Positions 12,561 to 23,332 of a stretch of 64,000 bases of DNA are shown here, in pieces; within the stretch, counting starts at the first letter, position 1, and each line of letters starts with the position of its first letter. Source of the stretch: Paulownia fortunei (taxonomy: Eukaryota; Streptophyta; Magnoliopsida; Lamiales; Paulowniaceae). Below the pieces are notes generated by a model, which was given only the letters and a program-made list of their open reading frames with translations, searched no databases and was not told the origin of the DNA. A program made the position numbers and the translations under genes. The stretch spans positions 5,084,001-5,148,000 of the forward strand of contig CM033124.1 in assembly GCA_019321725.1 (NCBI GenBank), in the 5' to 3' direction.

Positions 12561-12734
12561 AAGTTTTTTTTCTTTCTATTTTTTCTAGTTGTTATTCCCC
12601 CTAGAAGGATGTTCGGTGCTTTTTAATCCAGTAATTAATGTAAGTTATTCAAAAATTAGTAATAAAGTTATTACTTTGAGAATAAATTGTTATCATAATG
12701 CTTGACAATAAAACTCGCCTTGGGATAAAAAACT

Positions 12735-13125
12735 TCTACCTAGAAGAAGTTTTCAACTCACTCATGATAGTAGATAAAAACATCTACCTATAAGCTTTCC
12801 AACATACTCATGGTAATAGATCTAATTACCTGCCTATAAGAATTATCTAACACACTCATGGTACTAGATCTAAATAGCAACCTCTAAGAAGTGTCAAGCA
12901 CACTCATGGTACTAGATCTAAATAGCTACCTCTAAGAAGTGTCAAGCACACTCATGGTAGCATATCAAAATATCTACATCTAAGAAGTGTTAAATACACT
13001 CATGGTAGAATATCAAAATATTTTGTCTCTAAGAAGGGTCTAGTACACTCATAGTAGCATATCAAAATATTTGCCTTCAAGAAGCTATCTAATGCATCTC
13101 ATGGAAACTTATCAAAATTTTAACC
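12735..13125. repeat. 48-bp tandem array, about eight copies
   Basis: The block CACTCATGGTA recurs at 12853, 12901, 12949 and 12997, then in diverged form near 13046 and 13094. This gives a steady 48-49 bp period; earlier diverged units begin near 12757 and 12805. A typical unit contains ACTAGATCTAAATAGC and CCTCTAAGAAGTGTCAAGC. It lies between the protease remnant and the antisense extra ORF. Arrays in the non-coding part are a known trait of Tat/Ogre elements. Confidence 0.85.
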
Positions 13126-13440
13126 TGTATGCAGTTAGTTGCATAAGTTAACACTTGGTGACTCAAAATGGTCCTAGAAGAGGTGAGAAACGCAAGCATA
13201 TAGATATCACCAAAAAGTAGAAATGTAATTGCAAACAACAAATCAACCAAAAAAATAGCATAAAGTAGATAAATGCATTCAACAAAAGACATCCTAAAAT
13301 TGAACATAGCTGAATAAAGGGAAAATCGACTATCATAAGTATGGAAGTCAAAATAACAAATTAGAATTGAAAGATAGAAATATCTTCGAATCTTAACAAA
13401 AAGGCTAAGTCTTATCTTAAAGGCATGAAGCCTACTCAGT
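13126..13440. other. Spacer with no recognised feature
   Basis: AT-rich sequence between the tandem array and the antisense extra ORF. The minus strand is open for about 118 codons (13445-13089), but the translation is hydrophobic, overlaps the array and resembles nothing known. Confidence 0.4.
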
Positions 13441-15185
13441 AGCACAGTCCTAGGTTATTGTAGCTCCATGTGGTGCACCCCTACCCCCATATCAGCAGCA
13501 ACCATGTGACACTCCTTTACTATGGCACCTTTCTCATCTAAATCAGGAACGAAAGGATTTAAGAGCATGGCGCCTCCTCAGTAAAGTACCACACTTGTCT
13601 TAGTATATAGTGGCAATCACGAACAATTTGGTAAGAATGTTCTATCTACAATTATATCTTCAAAGTCATAAGAGGACTTGAAATCTAAGACAACCTCTTT
13701 CTTGGTAAGAGCAAGAAGAGCCCTGCTATCCTCTAAAATTAAGAATTTTCTACTAGAGACATCTCCTGCTCACAGTGCTCCTTCAAGGCTACAAGGTCTT
13801 TGGTGATCTTACTGCCCTCTCAAAGCAAGCGAGTGAGCTCAGCCTCATTATTCTTCTCTGCTACCTCAAGATGGGTGGCACACTCCTTATAGCTGGCTAC
13901 TCTCTCCTATAAACCATAGTTGAGAGAGTAAGAGCCTATTGCAAAATAACAATAAAAAAAGTCAACAAATATGACCTAATAACAAATATAAAGCAAAGAT
14001 TCTTACCTAGTCAAGTCTCCAGCAAGCATCCCGCTCAGACCCTAATCTATCAAACGACTACACCAATGAATGTTATCTTCGCTCATGACGCATCTAGTCC
14101 TACTCCACATAAGAGAAGCCTCAGAAAGTCCCACTAATACTAGATCCCATCTGAGCGATTAATCCCAGAGAAGAAAACTCCCATCTAATGCCAATACTAT
14201 AAGGGGATCACACAAGCTATCCTTTGGCCTCTTGTTCAAGGCAACCAGAGAATGAGCAACTAGGTGACTCTTGCTTCCGCGACCCACAACACAAGGCTCA
14301 AGTATAGAATCTCCGCTTGCATGAGGGGAGAGGAGATCAACCATTCCCAGCATTCTTTCTAAGAGGCTGAGTAGAGCCACAACTAAGCTTGTGGGCTGCA
14401 ATCTTGCAAGCCTGAACCACATATGAATTCGACTTCTTTCCTACCATAAGATAAAAAGAGTATAAGAAAATATGCAAAAATGAAGAATAAATTCAAGTAA
14501 GCTACAAAAGTGTATAATAAGACAGTAATAATACTTGTTGGAAATAAAAAGCTAACGTAAAAAAATCCCTAAATAACCTTACAGCTTTAAAACACTCCCT
14601 GAGCTTGTCATGAGCTTTATAAAAGGCACTAGAGATGGAGAACTACTCTACTTAAGAGGGAAACCCCAATCGTGATCTCTGACATAAAAAAATTTCTCTT
14701 TTCAAAGTTCTCGTGGAAGAAGCATATCCCACCAAGAACCTAAACCCCACTCGCGACAAGAAGTGAAGATATGATTCACTAGCTACCCTCCTAACAACAA
14801 ACAAGGATTGAAAACTCTCTAAAGTCATGGAGAGACCTAACCCCTCAAAATGCATAAAAGAGTTGGCAGTAAAGTAGTTGACACAAAGGCCATATGCTCG
14901 TACAATCTCTATAATTAATGGATGGGTTGCATTGAAAACCCACTAGTGAAAAAGGTAATGTAATAGTAAAGTACCCTTTAAGGAGGCTTATGATCCTCTA
15001 CCCCTCAAAAGGCAAGACCAACTAAAGAGAAGAAGAAAAATAGAGTTTCTTAGATAACTCCTTATTTGCTCATGAGCTAAGGTTCTATCTAGATTTTCTA
15101 TATCCATCGTGTGACATTGCTCCCAATAATGACCCCTAAAAGAATAAGAACTCTCTGCTTCTGGAACTAAGACAATGTCCAAACT
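13441..15185 (-). pseudogene. Decayed antisense extra ORF of a Tat element (Transposase_28 / putative gypsy-type transposon family)
   Basis: Reading leftwards from 15185, broken frames give a start segment with RTLAHEQIRSYLRNSIF (14988-15182), then LIIEIVRAYGLCVNYFTANS and FMHFEGLGLSMTLESFQSLF (to about 14800). FRFLVGYASSTRTLKREIF follows, where the family usually has a GGPSSNKGWK-like motif ahead of an aromatic run. A basic/serine-rich middle is next, then a coiled-coil stretch (NNEAELTRLL, KITKDLVALKEHCEQEM, about 13760-13900). The C-terminal part holds FVPDLDEKGAIV. This order fits the plant protein family called Transposase_28, known as an additional ORF in Tat-lineage retrotransposons; its role is unknown. 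Here it is antisense to the neighbouring gag-protease. Many stops make it non-functional. Confidence 0.6.
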
Positions 15186-17000
15186 CCAGACTTATAAGAC
15201 TCAAAGACTCATCTAAACTACCTGAGGACTCAATCTTCTCATACCCTAATGAATCAAATTTCTCTAATCTCATACTGTCTTGAGTGTTCGACGATTATCA
15301 TCAGAAAAACCGTGGCACCCTTAATCATCTGTTCTTGTTATAGCCAAAAACTCAACACTCAAATCCATAATTGGAGAGAATTTGATTTCAGAGACTATTC
15401 ATAAAGGATGACCAACTAAAAATAGTTACTACGTTAATATTAATGAACACACTGAATAACCTTCAATACTCAAATACTATTATATTCAAGAGATGATTTA
15501 ATATGATCAAGTAACTCATTAATCAAGTATCATATTTGGCTACTAAAATGCTAATCAAGAACTATTTAACAAGAAAAGAACAGTTTAATATGAATTGAAT
15601 ATTTGATTATCAACTAATTAACCACATAAGAATTAACTAAATGACGAGTCAAATAGTTAAATTTTTATTGCAATTATCTCCTAACTAATGCACGATCATA
15701 AACAATTGACTAATTATGAACTGTCTAATTAGCCTAACTAATTATGTGAGCAATCAATTTTAACACTTGAGTTATGTATTATCTATTTAAAAAGTGATTG
15801 TTTAGGTATAAGGCTCTCTAATAATACTAGTTAACAAACAGAAACTTCAAAAATATTTAAAGAAAGAACTAATTCACTAACTAAATAACTCAAATAAAGA
15901 AACAACTATTAAAAGAGAAATGGTAGAAAACGTACCTGGTATGTCCAAAAATTGGGACTGCTTTCCCCTATTTTATTGGGGGAAGAAATGCACAGTTCCC
16001 AGCCTTAATCTTTTAACTTTTCTTTTTATCCACTTTAACGTTTTGAAAATTGTAATTTAGTCCTGGATTTTTTAGGGTTTATGACTTGACCCAAAAACTT
16101 TATGAAGTTTTCAATTCAATCATCATGACTTTCCATATCTTTAAATTATGCCCCCAAATTTTTTAAGTTGTCCTTAAAGCTTTGCAGTAATTCTATTTTA
16201 ACCCCTCCAGTTTCATATAATTCCACTCTGATCCAAATTAACTCCAAAATTCAAGATAGCTTTTACCATATAAATTCTAGCCATAAGAATTAAGAAACTT
16301 ACAAGGAACAAGTATTCTCATATATGGTACACGTATATCACTAGAGTCAGGAATAAAATGATTAAATTAATGAAAACGGTCTGAAACACGTTTTAAAATT
16401 AAGTCGCTCTTACAGCCCCTTCAAGATAAATACAAATTAAATTATAAATTGCTAAATTTAGTAGCTAAAAATATGAGCCCTCACACTTTTCAAAATCAGA
16501 CATTAAAAAGAGCTGCATTCTTATCGACAATGTGAAGGAAGTCAGAATGAATTGTTGAAAGTTGACACTTTGGTCAGAGAGTTTAGGGTCAACAGGGTTG
16601 ATTTTCCAGTCTCGATGCATAATTGCGTTTGTGGACTCCAGTTGCATTCTTTAATTTTCCAGCCCACTAAAACAAAAAAAGTTCTACTGAATTTTTTAAT
16701 TTCCTAGACTTAGAATTCAAGCAAAATTATTCCAATTTTTTACCTTAATTATTCCCTCTTTTATTTTGATGTCCCGATAACAAAATCTGCCTAATGTTTT
16801 CTGCTAAATACAAATCTATCAAGTACAATTTTTAATCAGAAATATATTAGAATAATGATTATGGAGAACATAATAATTAAGAAAACTAAAAAAACTATTG
16901 TGTAATGTGTAAATTGACGGTAATTAAAGACTTTTATGAATTTTTTCTTGTCAAATTTATCATTTATATATAGGATCTTTATAGTTGACTTAGTAACCTT
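15186..17000. other. Unassigned AT-rich region
   Basis: No coding motif is found on either strand. The plus strand reads AAGTCGCTCTTACA ending near 16414, which in reverse is TGTAAGAGCGACTT, a plausible LTR start. I found no matching second end and no target duplication, so I do not call an element. The part nearest 15185 probably belongs to the upstream region of the antisense extra ORF. Confidence 0.4.
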
Positions 17001-17585
17001 TCTTTCTAATTAAATGCTACAAATGGGTCAAAACCCAATCACAAAACAAAGATAGTTCATTTCCATAATCCAAAAGATAGTGTTTGTCTTCCGATTTTGA
17101 CACAAACTTCTTGAATTGTGCCTACATTTTCATACGAAAGTTGCATAATAAAACAGCCCTTTATTCTGTTGTCTCTGATCTCTTGTGCAATGATTTAATC
17201 CTATATAAAATAAGAGAAGGAAGATGGTCGTTTGGGGTGTTTTCAAAAACCAATTTAAAGTACTTAGGTTGAATCAGTCTTCAAGAGATCAGCAATCCAA
17301 TTTCCCTACCAAAATCAACCTAAAATTAAAATCAACTTCAACTAACAAGCAAAGCAAAGAAAGTAGTGAAAATGCTCCAATACCCACAAACTTAAAACAT
17401 GAGTTGTCCCTACTACAAAGAAATAAAACAAAGATAGGTAAAGAAAACACTTCCCTAAAACTATGGGATGGTCATGGGTTATTTCATCGGCGTCCTCAGC
17501 CTCATCATCGGGCATTGATGGATGAACAAAACTCAGGAGGGCTAGGGTATGGTGATATTTTCTTGTTCAATATATGTTGTTGTCC
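17001..17585 (+). other. Unassigned sequence with a TATA-like box and an unrecognised open frame
   Basis: CTATATAAAATAAG lies at 17201-17214. An open frame from ATG 17224 runs 169 codons to 17733. Its first half is Lys/Ser/Asn-rich, and its second half is the translation of the 62-bp repeat that follows, with cysteine clusters such as FNICCCPVFSCRKLKK. The ATG is too close to the TATA-like box to belong to a transcript started there. I do not recognise the protein and think it more likely chance plus repeat than a gene. Confidence 0.25.
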
Positions 17586-17765
17586 AGTATTTTCATGCCG
17601 CAAATTGAAAAAAATTAATGGTGCAGCTCGACTTTGCTATTATCAGACAAAGTTTTCATGCTGCAGATTGAAGAAAGTTAAGCTGCAACACGAATTTGCT
17701 ACTATTGGACATAATTTTCATGTTGCAGCTTGAAGAAAGTGAAGCTATAGCTCAAATTTTCTATC
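17586..17765. repeat. 62-bp tandem repeat, three copies
   Basis: Copies start near 17588, 17650 and 17712. Each begins TTTTCATGCTGCAGATTGAA or a close variant, and is followed by a GCTGCAGCTC-like block and TTTGCTATTAT. Divergence between copies is moderate. It lies left of a Ty1/copia-type PBS and LTR, so it may sit in the leader or gag region of that minus-strand element. Confidence 0.75.
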
Positions 17766-18049
17766 TAAGATTTAATTTCCTTCGAAGTCCATTAAATGGC
17801 CCCAAAACTTGAATCAAAGCCTGCATGAATGGAGATCACCATAGAAAATTCCTAAAAGAGAACAAAACTAAACAAAATCCTATCAGAAACAAAACAACTA
17901 ACAAGAAGCACCTGATTTGAAGTGCCTTTCCACTATTTTCTTATAGAGCCAATTAAGAACTTCTTTCTTCACCACATCCTTCAGAATCAGATTAAATCAG
18001 TGTTGGTGCTCACACAAATCAGAAAAATTCACTAAATAAGTAAAATCAG
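17766..18049. other. Unassigned sequence, possible leader of a minus-strand copia element
   Basis: By position this lies just inside the primer-binding site of the LTR at 18063-18415. No protein motif is visible. Confidence 0.3.
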
Positions 18050-18062
18050 GGCTTTGATATAC
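18050..18062 (-). other. Degenerate primer-binding site, initiator tRNA-Met type
   Basis: The minus strand next to the LTR end reads GTATATCAAAGC. The Ty1/copia standard is TGGTATCAGAGC, so 8 of 12 positions agree. Confidence 0.45.
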
Positions 18063-18415
18063 TGTTGGTTTCGTTATAATCGTAGGGACATGCACAATGA
18101 AAAATTAATTTTTTTATCAAACATAAATTTATCAAGTAAATTTATCCCCTTGATTCGAAAATGATTCTAACGATCACACTTATTCAAGTGAATGTATATA
18201 CAAATATTAAATTCGGATTATATCTTTCAAATACTCCAGTTGATGTAGGGGATGAAACAATCAATTGTTATATTGCTTGCCTATTAAAACTCGCATAAAT
18301 CCACGTGTCTCCTCTATATTAGGTCAATTATCATATTCTATAAGCATCGAATGGAGAATAATTTCATTTTAAAAATAAAATGTCTAATATCGATATTACC
18401 CATATTTTTTCAACA
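18063..18415 (-). repeat. Short LTR of a Ty1/copia-like element, minus strand
   Basis: The plus strand starts TGTTGGTTTCG and ends TTTTTTCAACA, giving TG...CA ends and an imperfect TGTTG/CAACA terminal inverted repeat. The PBS-like block on its left would make it the 5' LTR of an element running leftwards. No second copy was found in the window, and I see no clear target duplication. Confidence 0.5.
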
Positions 18416-18599
18416 GATTGGAAATCATAGATTTCCTCAAGAAGGATTTACAAGCATATGAGAAGTCAAATGAAATCTTGTGCTTTACGAGTTGCAAGAT
18501 CCTTGAGGAGATGCTCAATTTTCTAGCAACGATGATGTATTTTAAACTAATTCAATAATCATTGGGATATTGGGAGTGACCCAAAGTGAGTGAGAGTGT
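18416..18599. other. Unassigned spacer
   Basis: No motif recognised. It separates the short LTR from the plus-strand copia RT fragment and may be part of that fragment's integrase-RT linker. Confidence 0.3.
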
Positions 18600-18985
18600 C
18601 TCACTTGAAAAAGGACTCTCGAGTTTCATAAGTAAGAAGGAGTGAACATGAGAAAGTTCCCTATCGTCTATATGAAATTGAGTACCCTTGTGGATATTGA
18701 TGAGTCAATTTAGACTTTTGACTTCACTTGATGCTTTAATGGGATAGCTTCTATAAAGAAAAATATGAGTCAATAACTAAGAACAAAGTCTAAGAGCTGG
18801 TTGATCTTCCTTCACAGTGCAAGACCATTAGAAACATGTGCTTTTTAGAGGTCAAGGGCAAAGTAGATGGGTTTATTGACATAGGTGTAGCTCAACTAAG
18901 GGTGAAATGTTTATGCCTAATAGAAGAGCATAAATTGTTTGAGATGTTCTCTCTCAGCAAAAATTTGAAATATTTTCTTTCAACT
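18600..18985 (+). pseudogene. Ty1/copia reverse transcriptase N-terminal fragment, plus strand
   Basis: The frame from about 18780 reads ELVDLPSQCKTI followed by EVKGKVDGFID, then a segment ending HKLFEMFS. This corresponds to the start of copia RT, usually WELVDLPPGCKxI then a KxKxDGxIxxxKARLVxKG-type motif and a DxFxTYSP-type motif. Upstream, frame-shifted pieces fit the linker before RT. The central Lys-Ala-Arg motif is garbled and nothing of the palm follows. The piece lies on the opposite strand from the RT-RNase H fragment at 19501-20400, so the two are not one collinear copy. Confidence 0.5.
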
Positions 18986-19218
18986 TTCCGAATCAAATCA
19001 CTATATTTCATTATTTTTGTATAAGAGACAATACTTGCATGTTCCTTCCAATGCTTCAAATTGTTTCACAAAAAGTAACTTATGAAAGATCTACCTGTAT
19101 TATATCAAGAAAATTAAAGAAAGAAAAGCCACTTTCCAGTGATATGGAAATATGGGTTGTGGATATTGTTATTATCAAAAGATAAACAATAATTTGTGAG
19201 TAGAGTACTTATCAAATA

Positions 19219-19490
19219 TGTCATCTAAAAAGCTTAATTTAATAAAGAGAAAGTACAATTAGAATTGCCAATGAAGTTTTGTTTAAAAGTAAAGTTTTAT
19301 TGAAAATAATGGTATTCTATAAATATGTGTTCAAATACAATGAAGAAGAGCTATATATTCTATACAGGAAAATATTCCAGGAAGAAGGAAACTAATTACT
19401 TTGCAATACTCTCGACTAGAATCGATATCATAAATATTAATTGATTTCTATAATCAATTTCAAGCGCTTGTCTTCCAACAACTCACATCA
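19219..19490 (-). repeat. Probable 3' LTR of the minus-strand copia element
   Basis: It lies directly downstream of the pol remnant ending at 19501. On the minus strand an LTR-like stretch begins near TGATGTGAGTTGTTGGAAGA. It contains a promoter-proximal block TAGAATATATAGCTC, then CAATAAAACTTTAC, which could be the polyadenylation region, and could end TTTAGATGACA at 19219. The exact ends are uncertain because no second LTR is present. Confidence 0.4.
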
Positions 19491-19500
19491 GCACTCTCTC

Positions 19501-20400
19501 TCAAGTTGGTGCATAGATATCTTCAATGCCCAACTTGTCAAGTGAGTTGTAGAATACTTTGCTACAGTCAGCCTTTGTAACTATGTCTGCTAACTGGTCT
19601 TCTGACTTTACAAATGGAAATTGAACTACCTTGTCCTCAAGTTTTTGCTTAATAAAATGCCGATCCACATGTTGAACTAGATTATGTGTGATCACTATCG
19701 CTGCCTTATTATCACAAAACAAATTCCTTGTAGACTCGTATGAACATCCAATTTCCTCCAGTGAACTTTTTAACCAAAGTAGTTAACAAAGTCCTTAAGT
19801 CATACCTCTAAACTTAGCCTTTGCACTAGATAGTGCAACTATCTTCTATTTTTTACTTCTCCAAGTGACCAAATTACCTTGCACGAATGTAAAATAGCTT
19901 GATGTAGATTTTCTGTCGCTAATATTCCTTGCCAAGTCTATGTTTGTATAGCCATCAATGTGAAGATGTTGGTTTTTTTTTAACATTGGTCCTCTTCCCA
20001 AAGAAGATTTTAAGTAACGTACAATACGAAACATATCATTCATATGATCTTCGTTAGGACAATACATGAATTGACTTACCAAGTTCACCATAAGTAAATT
20101 AATTTCCCACAAGATGCTAATACCTCACTTTATTTGCAAGGGTCTGATTCTAGAATTCTCCCAAACCATGGTTTTGAATGATTAGTGTATCAACTGGTCT
20201 ACAATCAAGCATTCTTATTTAAAATAATAAGTTAAGTTCATATTTTCTTTATGATAGAAATATGCCTTATCTTGATTGAGCTACTTCAATACCCAGAAAA
20301 ATACTGCAATCCTCCAAGATTATTCATCTCAAATTCAGTTGCTAAATTTTGTTTGTTTCTTTTGGAGGTACTTCGTTAGATACGATGACAACGTATACAT
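19501..20400 (-). pseudogene. Ty1/copia RT C-terminal part and RNase H, minus strand
   Basis: Reading leftwards from 20400, shifted frames give ATEFEMNNLGGLQYF, a GIEVAQSR-like motif, RPVDTLIIQNHGLGEF and then an open segment (20112-19846) with NLVSQFMYCPNEDHMN, IDGYTNIDLARNISDRKST and FTFVQGNLVTWRSKK. After a gap, 19722-19501 reads MFCDNKAAIVITHNLVQHV, DRHFIKQKLEDKVVQFPFV and KSEDQLADIVTKA. These are the standard copia RT thumb and RNase H motifs in order. RNase H removes the RNA template during reverse transcription. The RNase H Asp-Ala-Asp-Trp site reads NIDLA here. Stops and a missing stretch between the two open segments make it dead. The right side ends abruptly against family-A gag. 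Confidence 0.85.
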
Positions 20401-20429
20401 ATTATTGGCCAACTGAATGTGCCATGTCA

Positions 20430-20935
20430 TGGGGACTTTTGGAAGTCATGAAGTAGTTCCCCTTGAAGCATTAACCACTGAAATCAATGCCTTGTCTACG
20501 AAGATTGATAGATTTTCAGCACATGCTACTAGTATATCCTTTACATGTAAGAGTCGTATGGTAGCTTCTATGCAAGAACAAAATATCAAATGAGCAATCC
20601 ATGAGAAGCACTGCAGGTCAAACATGCTTAATATATGTGGGATTACAATAAGCAACATTACACTCTTTTCTCCAACACGTACAATCAAGGATGGCAAGTT
20701 CACCCGAATTTCAATGGGGAAATGAACTTATTATGATATGGTGTGAACTCACTTATCCACATGAAGAGAAGAGGTCAGATCTGGAATAATTATTGACTCA
20801 ACTTAAGAAGAATACTGAGGCTAGACTCCAAACTACATCAACATCGGTTCAGAGATTGGAAACCCAACTTAGTGAACTGATAAGTGCACTAGTTGATGAG
20901 CAATGAAAATACTTAGTCTTGCATATTTGTGGAAA
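20430..20935 (+). pseudogene. Athila-like gag C-terminal part
   Basis: Shifted frames read LEALTTEINALSTKIDRFSA, then FSNTYNQGWQVHPNFNGEMN (Athila gag usually has YSNTYNPGWRNHPNFSWGN), then LQTTSTSVQRLETQLSELIS, the coiled-coil-like tail of gag. The zinc-knuckle cysteines expected between the first two are not clear. The 5' half of gag, the PBS and the 5' LTR are missing; copia sequence abuts at 20400. Confidence 0.65.
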
Positions 20936-21224
20936 ATAAAGTTGGGGAAGAGCGTGGTAATGTTAATATTTTTGACAAGTGATGAGGAGTTAGAAACTCC
21001 CTTGAGAGTTGATAAATTGGGTAAGAGAAAACAACACAAATACCAATTATGGAATATGAAGAAGGCCTAGTTGTAATTCAATCAAGCCCTTCCCAAGAGC
21101 CATCAATGAAAGCTTCTTGCCCTCAACTCTTAGAGAAGAGCAAGCTTGTGTCAAACTCCATGGTGGACAAAGAGGACATCCTCTCACAACAACAACAATT
21201 GGAGATATAAGTAACTATTGAAAA

Positions 21225-21665
21225 GAGCAATGCCATCTTCCAAGAGAAGTCACCTCAAGTGCTTACTGATTCAGGGAGTTCAATTGTCCCTTATTCAATT
21301 GCAGACTCTACTTGTGACATAACATTATGTGATCTAGATGCAAGAACTAATTCAATTCATTATTTAATTTCAGAAAGCATGCACTAGATGAAACAAGGCC
21401 TTCTAAGGTTACTTAAGATATGCTTAGGAATGGTGACTTGTGATCTATAGATTTTTTCATCTTTAAAATAGAAAAATATAGGTATATCTTTACCATGATT
21501 GGTAATCCATTCGTGGTAATAGTGGATAAACATGTTGATGTCCAAAAAGCCCTTGATACTACTCTAAATCATCCTCGCCTTACCTATCCAAAAGGTTCAC
21601 ATACACTTTTAACGCACACAATGGCATGGAATGATAAACAATTATTTTTAGATTTGGGGCAATAA
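21225..21665 (+). pseudogene. Aspartic protease remnant fused to a short tail, family A type
   Basis: The frame reads SPQVLTDSGSSIVPYSIADS and STCDITLCDLDARTNSI. In Athila elements the active site is CDLGASVN; here the essential glycine is aspartate. Further on, a frame reads IFTMIGNPFVVIVDKHVDVQ, KALDTTLNHPRLTYPKGS and WNDKQLFLDLGQ, then a stop. The first part is the flap-side end of protease (GRPFLATGRxLIDVQ-type in full elements); the tail is not a standard Athila domain. The same fusion and the same glycine loss recur at 42222-42640, so the deletion of pol is inherited within the family. Confidence 0.7.
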
Positions 21666-23199
21666 GCGCTACTTGGGAGACAACCCTAGCCCCTTTTCCT
21701 TTATTTTTGAATAATTTCTTAGTTAGTTTTTAAAGTATGTTCCCTTTCTAGATTGAGGCATATTTAGCTATTGTGTTGCTTTGTCTATGCTTGTGTTCTT
21801 ACTTTTGTTATTTTAGCCCCAATGCTTTCATGCCTTCTTTGTAGATAGACATCTCCTTGGTGATATGGTGGATCTCCCATGGACTCCAAGTATATCATCT
21901 ATTTAAAATAGGAGTTTCTTATTTCCACCTCTTATGTGCTTTAATCCTCTAAACATTGAGGATAATATTTATTTTAAAGTTGGGGTTGGGATTCGTATTT
22001 TGTGTGTTTGAGCTTTATGTGAAAAATTGAGCTAATTTTTTCAATTTTGTTGAAGTTTTGTATGTGAATTACACATGTTGTGTGATAAGAGTCTAATAGC
22101 AAACATGATTTGTTGACAAACTTATTTAAGTTCATGCTTTGTGATTAAATGAACAATTTGATCTGATTGCTTATGATGATACCTAATTAATATTGTATAG
22201 AGTTTATAGGAAAGAAATATTGATAGTCTTATGATATGGCAATTTTTATGCGTATTTGATAATTGTCATGAATGATGAATTTTCAATGAGCATGTTGTGT
22301 TGAAATCTTATGAATTGCTTGCTACTTGATGTTGGATTTTACTTTCAATGAGTTGTATTGATTATTTTATGGTGTTCTAGAACTTGCTCGATTTCTCTTT
22401 GAGTCGAAATATTAGATAACTAGCAAACTTGAAAATAATTTAGGCCATATTTGACTCATTTGTGCTTTTCAAGCCTACCATGATCACATTCTTATTCGCT
22501 ATTTACCCCTTTGAGCTTTTTTCAAAGAATGACATGTGCAATGGATATTAATGACCATCATTCGACTTCATTTCTTGAAGCTCACTGCACCTACCCTCTA
22601 TAGCCCCCAAAAAAAAAACACTGATTATCCCTAAAAGAGCTTAAAGTGTAATATTTTGTGCACAATCTTATCAAGGGGTCATATGAAGACATGTTGAGGG
22701 CATAGATGAATGAATTTAGAGGTATGAGCAAGGAAAATATGCAAGAAAACCATCACAATTTATGTTAATGAAAAGAAACAAGTTTGGGGATTATGAAAGG
22801 AAAAGAACAAAAAATGAAGGCTTATGATTCATAAAAATAAAATAAAAAAAAAAGAGAAAAAAGAAAAAAAATGCAAAAAAGAAAAGAAGTAAAAGAAAAA
22901 CTTCTTTATTTAGATCATGAGGGTCATTAGTTGTGAAATTCATACCTAAAATACATGCATGAAACTTGAGCTTGACACTTCACGCACACATATTTATAAT
23001 TCATGACAAGATTGATGAAACACAAGTATTGTAGTGTCATTTGACTAGCTTTGTGAGTAACCTTTAGATTCATGAAACATAAGTTTAGTCACTTGAATTG
23101 GTTGATCAAGCTTAGTAATTCATGATTAAAGTATAAGCCTATGATTGTTTCATTTTGAGTTTTACTCGAGGATAAGCAAAAGGTAAGTTTGGAAGTAGT
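21666..23199 (+). mobile_element. 3' non-coding interior of a family-A-like element
   Basis: It starts with AAGCGCTACTTGGGAGACAA at 21664-21683, the conserved box before the 3' region. It then matches 1-1189 (for example GATGATACCTAATTAATATT, also GAGTTTTACTCGAGGA near the end), with a purine-rich run at about 22830-22890. Together with 20430-21665 it is a 5'-truncated element. Its LTR start (TGATAGGCTCTAAAAGTG) differs from that of the other family-A copies. Confidence 0.75.
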
Positions 23200-23332
23200 T
23201 GATAGGCTCTAAAAGTGTGACATTTTCGATACCTCCATGAGCACAGTTGCATATGTGTTTACCTTATAATCAATACAATTTTACTTTATTTTGTGATAAT
23301 TGTGTGTAGGGACTAAGAATGAGGAATGGAGT
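23200..23332 (+). repeat. First 133 bp of an LTR, interrupted
   Basis: TGATAGGCTCTAAAAGTGTG follows the polypurine tract AAAAGGTAAGTTTGGAAGTAGT. After 133 bp another LTR start, TGATAAATGCC, begins, so this LTR is truncated or interrupted. Confidence 0.55.

Noticed and set aside
12735..13125. Centromeric satellite
   Set aside because: The 48-bp period, few copies and position between Tat coding remnants fit an element-internal array.
17224..17733. 169-codon protein-coding gene
   Set aside because: No recognised motif, second half is a translated tandem repeat, and no gene context; described only as unassigned.
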